Shown here one piece after another: positions 13,801 to 25,800 of a stretch of 64,000 nt of DNA (its first letter is position 1; each line of letters begins with the position of its first letter). The position numbers and the translations under genes are program-made. Where the stretch lies: positions 7,188,501 to 7,252,500 of the forward strand of contig NC_092569.1 in assembly GCF_037975245.1 (NCBI RefSeq), read 5' to 3'. Origin of the DNA: Apostichopus japonicus. Lineage: Eukaryota > Echinodermata > Holothuroidea > Aspidochirotida > Stichopodidae. The notes below the pieces were generated by a model. It was not told the origin of the DNA. It made no database searches and was given only the letters and a program-made list of their open reading frames with translations.

Positions 13801-16800
13801 TCAACAAACAGCATGGCAGAAAGTATAAAATTAAGTTTGGCCTATATACCATATTTTGTCAAAATCAGACAAAATGCCACTTTCATTACAAATTATCTCT
13901 TATCGTGAGTGGCATTTAGCTCTTATACTAGCATCACTGTTAATCCCTATAGTCTGGTAGTAACATTGAGAGTTTGGTCCTTATAATTTTCTTCATTTCC
14001 TGGTGAGATGTGGCTAAAATATATCTCCAGAACAGTACCTCAAATCATCTTGTAGATTTCATTCTCAAAATCTATGGCCAAAACAAGGCCAAGACATCCT
14101 GTAGCAAGACTGTAGCATGTTTGATCGAGAATTTATGAGGACTCAAAAAGTTACTACTTTGTCATAGGGTCATGCAAGGTGGGCCAAAAGTGGGCGTGGC
14201 ACCTCAACTTTGAGTAACTGTAACTCAGAATGTAAAAGGTAGATGAGGCTCAAAACAGGGGGGGTAAGCCCCCTGGTCCTGGAGGGGTGTCTGGTATATC
14301 CGCAAGGAGCACTCGGCCTGTTCCCCGTGGTGCAGGGGGCAGACATTCCTAACTCACCAATATGTACAAAGATAAGAAAATGAGCCAATAGGTGACATGC
14401 CAAGATATTCTGGAAATTTGATTTTGTATCAAAGTTAGGAGGAGATATTAAAATTGTTGACCATTGCAAGAGTATATCAGGGGTGGGAGTGAAAAGCTGT
14501 CCATTTGTGTCGGCTAGATCTGTAATCATTTTAAAGCATGTCTTAAACGGCTGGTCCAATTTCTTGTAACTTGGTAGGAAGGTGTCCCATGATAAGAACT
14601 TGTGTTTCCAAGATTCATAGTGAAAGATCAGAGGTCAGAGATCAAATTGTTATAACTTTTTCCCTTCCTTTGCCTACCCCACTCCCCATAATACCACAAT
14701 AACAAGGGGAAACACTGAATTGACTTGCAACCTTCACAGCATATGATGGGTATGTCAAGTACTTCTAAAATATATGAAGTGTGAAGTTTAAACATGCTTT
14801 ATGTAGCCTATAATCAACTTGTTCATGCAGGTTGTTTGGAGATTGATAACTCCTTGGACTGTCCTCTCATTATTTCTATTTACCTATTTTACAGGATATT
14901 GGAGCAGGTAAAGGCAAGTACTACGCTGTCAACTTCCCTCTCAGAGATGGTATCGATGATGAGTCTTATGAGAAGATATTTAAACCGGTAAGTCTGTCCA
15001 AAAGTAATGGGGGGGGGGGGGGGTCATGGGCTAGAAGTGAACATTTAGCTATACCCTATGTAATTATAGTTATGACTTGACATGGACATTGACAGATGTT
15101 GTTATAACGTGGTTATTATCTCAATACATTACATGTATAGAGATATTGTAACAGTAAGTGGGACTCTCTCTTCTCTTAAAACTTTTTCAGCGTCTTCATA
15201 CAAAGTTCTTTTTCTCTGGAATTTCCAGAGCAAGCATATATCATATAGGCCAACAAAAGTTACTATTTTTTATTCCAGAATTGTATCTCATTTCTATGAC
15301 TTTTTCACCGATTTATGTCCAAATCCCTCTGAAAAACAGTTGAAATGAGGCCTTTTTGCACACGCTCCAAAACTTGTTTGTTTCATTGTTTTTGATGATT
15401 AAGCCCCGCCTCCAAGTCTTGTGTATCAGATTGGCTATGACTCAAGCCCTGCCTCCAAGTCTGGTTTGTAGCAGATTGGCTATGCCTCATGGCAGCTACA
15501 TGTTAGATATACGAAAATGGTAAACCCTCACGACCAATGCACACTAATTCCATATACACATTGTTGTGCATTTAATTTATATTAGGACTTCGTCTGTTTA
15601 TAGCTCCATGGTTGTAGTAATATCAATTTAAGGATTGTTCTTTTGTTCAGGTAGTTTTTCAGAGCAAGAGTCATGATAAGTTTGTTTGATTGCCCATCAG
15701 GTATTTTGTATAATTACGTGTACACTTTGTTGTGCTGCTGAAGGCTACAAGTTTAGGCTAGGCCTAATGCATTCTATATTAGGCCTTCATTTAGTAATAG
15801 CCACATTAGCATTTACTGGTGGTGTTCAGGCAGTTTTGGGCCATGGTACAGTAAGTTTGTTTGATTGCCTTACACTGTGTTTTAATTTTTAAGTTAAGTT
15901 TCCAACTTATATATTAACTGTGACTCCATAAATTTAACATAATGTTAATGGGATAACACAACAACTATTCATTTGGAATAGAGTGTATATTGTGCATTTC
16001 TAGAATGAAGCATCATTATGAATTAATAGCTTGTTTGGTATATCTCTTTAACCCCCCCCCCCCAAAAAAAAAAGAATTAAAAACAAAAATTATAATCTAT
16101 CACATTTTATTTTCACTGGAGTATGTATAAAAGAGGAACCGGCCATAGCATTACAACTTTTATAAGATTATAAAAATTGGATAAGGTTATGTCTTATTTA
16201 TAAGGATATAATAAGGTTATAAGAAGTATGTTTAGCTTTCTTTTGAACCTGTGATGTTTGACATCAAATATACAAAGAATTAAAAGAAAATACTAAAATG
16301 GAGAGGAACTGGGGTGGCTATTAGGGGAGGAGGAGGCCACCCATCACTTTCAATTTAAAACTTATATTCTACATATGTACATTATTTTTTCCAAGTCATA
16401 AATCCATGAAATCTTCATGTCAAAATTATTGAGATGGAAAAACATGGGTTGTTTTGATAATTGGAAGTGTACACAGTTTTGATGGTAGTCACCACTACAG
16501 TCTACAGTAACCTACAGTAGGTCGATAGGCCTAGCTTTCTCAAGGCGGGCATCAAGAATATGGTCGAGTTGTTCGCCTCTTCTTATTTGACTGTTGTCAT
16601 TGACATCAAACTATATGACCAAAAATATTATATATATTGATATTGATAATTGTAGAGACAGAGCAAAGATAAGAAACTAGGAATCGAAATTAGAACTTCC
16701 AGTATTGAGATACTGCGTCATTGCTGCTCTTGTTAAAATAAACAGTGATGTCCATCATCAAGAAGTTGTCATCATAGGTAGTAGTTGGTACAATTTGTAT

Positions 16801-19800
16801 TAATTGATTTGTGTTTTACAGAGAAATTAAAAACTACTGTAGAATATCGTTCAGTCTGGTAAATCCTTGTTGAGTGACAGTTTCTACTATTCTTCTCTGC
16901 TTCATACTGATGGACATTGAGCTTTATAATATCACAACATTTAGGCATTAATGTTCTTATCCATATAGAATGTCCACAACAAGTGCTTTGACAGGCAGGT
17001 CAGAAGACAAAGCTTAAAGCATAAATGCAAAACAATATATACCGTGCCTATTTGTTTAGACCAGAGGCCTTCTTAACAGCTAGCCAGCCACTGACCAATA
17101 AAGCCAATAGAGTGCTAACTGGAATGCCTACCTTTGGTATTTATGCAAAAAAATATTCATAGAGCAATTAGCTGTGAAGTAAACTTTGATGTTGAATACT
17201 AATTATGTGTTTTATAAACAGGTTGGCAAGTGACAGATGAACTAAGGGGTCTAACAAACTGCAGGCATATAAATGTACAGCTTTAATTGTCCATGGTGAC
17301 AAAGATGTAACACAATGTGGCACATTTGCTCCATATCATATGTTCTTTTGTTTGTAATCAGGCATTCATTTAGGTGTGAAAAAAAGTGAAGGCAGGGGGG
17401 GGGGGGGGAGGTGCGGTCATGATTGTTGAGAGTTGTAGGTAATATTAACAGTGATGATAATATGCTTTGATTTCCCAGATAATGTCCAAGGTCATGGAGA
17501 TGTATCAACCTAGTGCCATTGTTCTTCAGTGTGGTGCAGACTCCCTCTCTGGTGACAGGCTGGGTTGCTTTAACCTCACTCTCAAAGGTATGTACGGTCA
17601 AGAACATAATCACAATAGAAACAGCACACAGGCTACACCACTCTTCCAAGTCTGCATCAGAATTCACAATTACATATCTAGCTAGTATCATTTACTCTGC
17701 CCACAGTTTCTTTACATGGAAGTAACTCCACAACTGTAAGCCAGATTGTAGCCAAACTTTGTATACAGTTGTTGGTTAATAGATGGTACACGTAGGCCTA
17801 AATATTTTGGGATCAACTGGGCCCCCCAAAAAATAGAGCCCATTTTTGTAACGGGTGGGCCCATTTTTGTGCCATGTTGGCCCATATTTTACTTCCACCT
17901 CAAATGCATTTTGGGACACATTTTTGGGCCCAAATTTGTGGGGCCCAATATGTTTGGGACCATTTGGGCCAACATTTTTTGTAGTTCAGTTTTTGAGGGC
18001 AAATATATTTTGAGCAACTTTGTTTTGGCCAAATATTGTTGGGACCATTTAGGCACAAAATTTGATCTGGCCATATTTCTTTGGGAGGGACCAAACTTTT
18101 AAACTTCCAATAACTCCACAACCTTGAGTCAGATTACAGTAAAACTTGGATTATCCAAACCTCCGATTTTCGGAACCAGTCATCCATTCATTAACTACTC
18201 ATATTATGTACAACGTAAATTTGATAACTAACATAACGATCAGCTTTTGAATTCTTTTGACAAAGTATGTCTATTTTCATTCATTCTTCCATTGCTTTTT
18301 GAATTGACTATCACCTGCTTACTATATAACTTTCTGATATTAAGACAGTTACCGCTTTACAAAAGAGTGCATGATTATTTTCCGATCACACATTCACAAC
18401 AGTAAATGTTAATTATGCTAGCGCTTGTGTGCCCAGTTAGGGCTTTTTATTGCGTGACAGCTGATATGAGTGGATTACAGTCATTGCAGCCTTGTTAACC
18501 AAACACAATTTTGAATTAACATATTTCTTTCTTTTCAACAGTCCTACATTGTTTAGTTTTATGTACCCCACTTGATTTTGTTTTAAAGATACATCACATT
18601 TGAAACAATTCACCTGTTATCCATTTTAGTATGGGTAATCTTAAAGTACTTGATAATTCATCTTGGAAAGTTGCTTGAAGGAGCTTGTATTCCATCAGAA
18701 TTTGTTGGTCATGTGAATTTATGCATTTACAGTATTTTATACAACAACAAGGTGGAGGGAGCTCTAAATGACCAGAAATCATTGTACATTCCTTGTTTAC
18801 TTGAATCTAAATCATAATGCATTGGTTTGAACTTACAGGACATGCCAAGTCTGTTGAATTCATGAAACAGTACAACCTACCACTACTGCTACTGGGAGGA
18901 GGTGGTTACACTATCCGCAATGTCGCCAGGTGTTGGACGTTTGAGACCGCCGTAGCACTTGGAGTTGACATTGCCAATGGTAAGTACAGCAACTATTTCA
19001 AAGACTTGGTTGAAAGGAGAAGTAATATAAGTTTTTATTTCTGTGTGAGCTAGTAAGATATCTTAATCATAGCGTAATGTCTCATGAATTATGTTGTATC
19101 AAAGATTATTGATGGCCATTAAATCAACTTGTGATTACAAATACTTTTTGTTGACAAAAGGGTGATTGAAGGACTAAAAAGTCATTGAACCACACGATAT
19201 GTAGAGAATGATGAGACAAATTTTAAAATAGGACAGATTAAGGGTCAAGTCAAAGGTCAACTGAGGTCAAAAGTCAAATTGGCCTAAATTGTGTAAAAAA
19301 GTGTGTCGCAAACTCCTTATTGATGGTAAGTCTGATCAAGTTCAAACTTGGTGGGTAGATGCCTGACCATGTAAACTCATGCCTGCATGATTGATGACAT
19401 CAAAGGTCAAATACCCCCAGAGCTTTGTTTTTAGCCAATGTTACCTGCTTGTCCGTATGTTGGAATAAGTTCTTAAATAAACCACAAGATATGAGGAGAA
19501 TAATGGGACAAATTTTAAAATAGTACTTATGTGGTTGTTAACCGTTGGACCGTAACTCTGATCAATTTCAAACTTGGTAGGTTGGTGCCTGATATTGTAA
19601 ACTTGTGCCTGCGTGATTGATGACGTCAAAGGTCAGAGGTCAAAACACCCAAAAAGTGGTTTTAGCCATTATCTACTTGGCAACATGTAGGAAACAGGCA
19701 TTAAACCACCGATGTGTAGAGAATGTCAAGACAAATACTAGAATATTCCTTTTTGGTTTCGATGATAATTGTAACCCTGGCATTCTTGTGTGTGTGTGCG

Positions 19801-22800
19801 TTTGTGACGCCCAGCTTGTGAACACTATCTCTCAAGAAGGGAAGGTCGGACCAATTGTCTAATTGGTGTGTAGAAGTACCACATTGAGTACAAGAAGCCT
19901 AAGATTTTTGGTGGACGTCATTTGGGGTCACCAGGGGTCAAATTGTGAATAGCATGTATACACAATATTTTAATAAGGACAGATGTCATATTTAGTATGT
20001 TGCTGTATCTATCATATTTAGTACAAGAAGTGTAGAGGTCCTTGGTCATTTCAGGACAGCATGTGTCAGTTTGAATATACTGTTTGTCACATCACACTGC
20101 TTTTCATTGTATTACTTCTATCAAGTATGTTGTACACCCTCACTATACATTAAGTCAGTGAAGAAAACTGCTCATGTTACATCATCGAACCACAATGCAT
20201 TTTGAATTCTGGTTGGATGTTTAGGTCAAATTGACCCAAATTTGATGCCTTGCATGAAACAACAGTGATGGTTTATAGGTCATATTGTTTTCATCTAAAC
20301 TTTATAACTGAACTGTACATTAAATACCTGGATTGCAGCCTAATTAACAATGATGGCAATCAGATGCATTCAGAAGTAACCCAACAATCAGATCCGTCAT
20401 GGAGTAGATCTGCATCTCCATGGATTGCCCTCTTGTTGTATTTGGTTCTGTTGATAAACCATGATTACCAAGCATTGAGTGATAAGCTCCTTCAGTCACC
20501 TGCCAATGGCTGTAGCTCACTGCTGCATGAAATGCTTACCTTCATTTCAAGTTTGTTCATGCTTTCTTCCACAGAGCTACCTTACAATGACTACTTTGAG
20601 TATTTTGGACCAGATTTTAAGCTGCATATAAGCCCGTCTAACATGACAAATCAGAATACATCGGAGTATATGGATAAAATCAAGTAAGTATTTTCTATTC
20701 CAGCTTACATATCTTTTAAGTACATTTTCATTGTTCCTTACCACTTGTGGCAAAACTGGCAGAGTCATTTTAAGTAAGGAATATATTTAGAGTTTTCTTT
20801 TATGTCAGTGCAGACACATGAAGGGTAATGTTAGAAATCCAGCAATGAAAATTTGGAACTAAACAAGAGTATTTTGACCCAAGAAAGATGTGATTTTAAT
20901 TAGATTCCATGATGGTGGGCCTAATCTTTAAGGTTGTGTAGTGTACCCTGACGGACAATGACTATAAAAACAGGTGTTTCAAGATTCAAACATTGCCCAA
21001 TACATTCAAGTACGTGAAAGATAAACAGACTTAAGAATTTAATTTCATTCTGAGTATAAATTACTTATACGTAGTAACTTCTGTCTTATGTATGCCCCTA
21101 GACTATAGGCAGCATTGGGTTTTAGGTTGAATGCACCAGGTTGAATACCACCTGGAAGATTGTGTCTCATCAAAGCAATTCAGTGCCACAAACAGCATGA
21201 AAACAACATGTTTGAAATAAGATTGTGAATCTTTATTCACTTGTTTCAAGGACACGGCTGTATGAGAATCTTCGGATGATACCCCACGCACCGGGAGTTC
21301 AAATGCAACCAATTCCAGAAGATGCAATTCCTGAGGCCAAAGAAGAGGAAGAAAATCCAAACAAAAGGATATCTATCTTCTCAAGAGACAAACGTATTGC
21401 ATGTGATGAAGAACTCTCTGATAGTGAAGATGAAGGAGAGGGTGGCAGACGTGATGCACACAGTCATAAAAGTAAACGACAGAAGTCAGATGAAACCTCA
21501 AAGGAAACCTCAGAAACAGGTAAAGACAGGCCTGTCTTATTCTAAGATTTAAATGATTTGGTATTCTTCATAGTATATTGTAGTACCCAGGCCCAAACTA
21601 GGAGGGGTATTAGGGGGGGGGGCTCGTGGGTACATGGAGAATAGCTGAAGGTGAACTCCGATCAGGACAACCTTAACGACTTACTGAAGCATACACACAA
21701 ATGATAAGAGACAATGTGTGTTTTGGAGGCAGCACTTACAACCTCAGATTGAATGTTTGTATTAAAGGGAACAAAAGATGCATTTTAACTTGTAACAAAA
21801 CAAACTGTACAACAGAAGGCTTCCAAAACCCTGGAAAACTTGCCTAAATCCCTCCCTGAAATCCCCAAATCTATAGCCCTCTACCCAACCAACAGAAGCA
21901 ACTAGGACACAACTGGCCAGTATACCTCAACTATACCACTGGTACAGACATGGCCCAGAACCCCTGTAATAACTTTTATCTTAGTAAAGAAAACCCCGTC
22001 GAATCTCCCACCGTGTTCAGAGCCTTGAAGGGCTGCTGTCAGGCTTGCTTGAACTAATACAAATCACTGTACAATAGACTAATATAAAATGTAACCTTCA
22101 AAGTCAACCGGTCGACCAAACGAAAACACAAAAAATATATATCAAGAAAAAGTTAGTGCACATAACTCAACAGAGAACCTACTCCCAATCCCAGAACGTC
22201 CCTGCATGAACCCTAACAAACATATTACATCACAGACATTTTTTGCAAGTAACAACAGAAATAACATGGCACCACGTTAACAAACAACAGAATACAAGGG
22301 TGCTACATCTATTTGCTTATAGTCTAATGCTTTCAAGGACCTTTGTAAAACTCTTTGTACAGTTTACAAAGGTAACAGTGTCGTTACTCAACATCCACAG
22401 TCATGTCTTTGTTCCAGTTCAATGTTGTTTCACTCTATGATAAAATCTTTACAATTGCAATACCTATTAAATTATTAGTTTTAATGGAACCTGGTTTTTA
22501 CAACTTATATTGATAACTAATATCTGTTGTATGTTTCTGTAAGTTTTAGCTCACACACATAACTGGTGTGAGGTTATGGAGTTCCAGATGTTGTCAAACT
22601 TTTCAATATTTTTCAGTGACTTTGTTTCCTTACTCTTGCCACTTAAAATTGTGTGTTCTTCTTTTGGATTAAACTTTTTCTTTTTGTTCATGAGAGATCA
22701 TGAAGTGATTAAACTTTATGTTATTTGGTAATTAAACTTAAATCCAATAAAGCAAGTCTGATATCACACGACCAAGTCAATGGGCTGTTAGGGTGTGATT

Positions 22801-25800
22801 TCCGTCGCATACAGTAAACTCAATGGTTAAGGCCCATTGACTTACTGTGTAAAAGTAAAACGATGGTCGAATCAATGGTCATGCGAAGGAGGAATCAAGA
22901 ATGATCTCAAAAAGATTTACGTTCCTGGTTAGGTGGTAGATACTATGTTAATATGTACACATGTTTGCTGAAACTCAGAGAAAGTGAAAGATCGCCGAAT
23001 TAAGCAAACCGATCACGCATGACGAATCAAACAAAATCTTCCCATACTCCCCAAGAATTGTGGGTTACTCAAGTCTATGTTGTAACTTAGTATGGAGGTA
23101 GGATGGAGACCTATATCGTGAAGTTAGGCTAGGGACTAGCCTAAATTAGATGTAGGCTAAACACTGTATGTGCATAGGCTACTACACGAAAAACGGGTGG
23201 CATGAAAATAGGTGAACACAGTAATAGTACTCTGAATGCATCGTCCAGCCGAACACTCAGTTGTTTCAGGTATTGTCTGGAGGCGGGCAGGTTATAAAAA
23301 CCGCAGGCGCCTACTTTTCGGTGCCAAATAGTTTCATTCATTTATCAAATGATAATCTGATGTGAGCTACTGCACCTATTGGTGCTGTAAGTGTTACTAT
23401 GTCTTCCTCCAGAGCTGGAGGGTTCACATATAGGTTTACACTTTGGTAGTTAGTCTATTGAACACTGCCCTATTGTGAACAAAACTGATAAACACAGTTC
23501 TTTTACTGTGCAACAGTTGTAATGACTCATTCGCATACAACAAAAGGTTTGCTTTTTCTCTGAGAGAAACAAGATGTTGGGGTTGGGTCACATAGACTCA
23601 ATTACATCAGTTGCAAAAGGATGGTCTGGATGGGGGGGGGGGGGTTAGGGGATATACAAGGACCCATACAATGTTTTGCTTGTCTCTCATTTCATAATTT
23701 TTCATAAATCTTTTTATTTCTTGTGTAGGGAGAGTGGAAAAGAGACAAGACACATTTAGATCAAGTAACAAAAGGCAAAAATTTAGAACTGTAATGGGGG
23801 CAACTTAAAAATGCCTTTTTATACCGTATGACTCAATATGGAGCTGTTGCTATTTCATTAGGAAGGTTAGTAATAATCAAAATAGTTAATATGCAATTTT
23901 CTATTTGCAGGCAAAACAGAGGAAATTAAAAAAGAGAGCAAAAAAGAAGAGGTGGTTGCTATGGATGCATCATTAACGGAACAAACAAAGAGGTAACAGT
24001 ATGCCCATTTTTTTCCTTCTTATTTTATTGTTTTTTTTTTTTGGGGGGGGGGGTTAAAAAAATCTTATGTGGAATGGTTCAGATTATATTCTGCACTATG
24101 CTATACTACACCACAGTCCAAATAGGATATTGATAGTGGTCTGCACTATGCTATACTACACCACAGTCCAAGCAGGATATTGATAGTGGTCTGCACTATG
24201 CTATACTACACCACAGTCCAAGCAGGATATTGATAGTGGTCTGCACTATGCTATACTACACCACAGTCCACATAGGATATTGATAGTGGTCTGCACTATG
24301 CTATACTACACCACAGTCCAAATAGGATATTGATAGTGGTCTGCACTATGCTATAATACACCACAGTCCAAGCAGGATATTGATAGTGGTCTGCACTATG
24401 CTATACTACACCACAGTCCAAGCAGGATATTGATAGTGGTCTGCACTATGCTATACTACACCACAGTCCAAGCAGGATATTGATAGTGGTCTGCACTATG
24501 CTATACTACACCACAGTCCAAGTAGGATATTGATAGTGGTCTGCACTATGCTATAGTACACCACAGTCCAAGCAGGATATTGATAGTGGTCTGCACTATG
24601 CTATACTACACCACAGTCCAAGCAGGATATTGATAGTGGTCTGCACTATGCTATACTACACCACAGTCCAAGCAGGATATTGATAGTGGTCTGCACTCTG
24701 CTATAATACACCACAGTCCAAGCAGGATATTGATAGTGGTCTGCACTATGCTATACTACACCACAGTCCAAGCAGGATATTGATAGTGGTCTGCACTATG
24801 CTATACTACACCACAGTCCACATAGGATATTGATAGTGGTCTGCACTATGCTATACTACACCACAGTCCAAATAGGATATTGATAGTGGTCTGCACTATG
24901 CTATAATACACCACAGTCCAAGCAGGATATTGATAGTGGTCTGCACTATGCTATACTACACCACAGTCCAAGCAGGATATTGATAGTGGTCTGCACTATG
25001 CTATACTACACCACAGTCCAAGCAGGATATTGATAGTGGTCTGCACTATGCTATACTACACCACAGTCCAAGTAGGATATTGATAGTGGTCTGCACTATG
25101 CTATAGTACACCACAGTCCAAGCAGGATATTGATAGTGGTCTGCACTATGCTATACTACACCACAGTCCAAATAGGATATTGATAGTGGTCTGCACTATG
25201 CTCTAATATACCACAGTCCAAGCAGGATATTGATAGTGGTCTGCACTATACTACACTTCAGTACAAGCAGGATATTGATAGTGGTCTGCACTATGCTATA
25301 CTACACCACAGTCCAAATAGGATATTGATAGTGGTCTGCACTATGCTCTAATACACCAGTCCAAGCAGGATTTTGATAGTGGTCTGCACTATACTACACT
25401 ACAGTACAAGCAGGATATTGATAGTGGTCTGCACTTTGCTATACTACAGTTCACATCAGATATTGATAGTGATCTGCACTATGCTATACTACAACACAGT
25501 CCAAGCAGGATATTGATAGTGGTTGAGGTGATCACTAATAATGTGTGCAGTGAATGGATGTCACCTGAACTATTCAAATTTGTAATGTCCCTCAAGTCAA
25601 GAAGTCTGATTGTTCGAGATAGAGCTGAGCTACAAGACATGCTACAAGTGATTGGAAATCAACAGAACATTGTTACATTAAACATAATGTCATTTTAATT
25701 TAATAGAAAAGTGATATATTTGTGTTACAACATGTGGGTTACTTATGCTACATCTTTTGCATTCTGTTAATTCTTAACAAAAATTCCTTAAAAATTTAAT

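Noticed and set aside
24091-25523. Regular repeats suggestive of a CRISPR array
   Set aside because: The units are contiguous with no unique spacers and lie in an intron of an animal gene.
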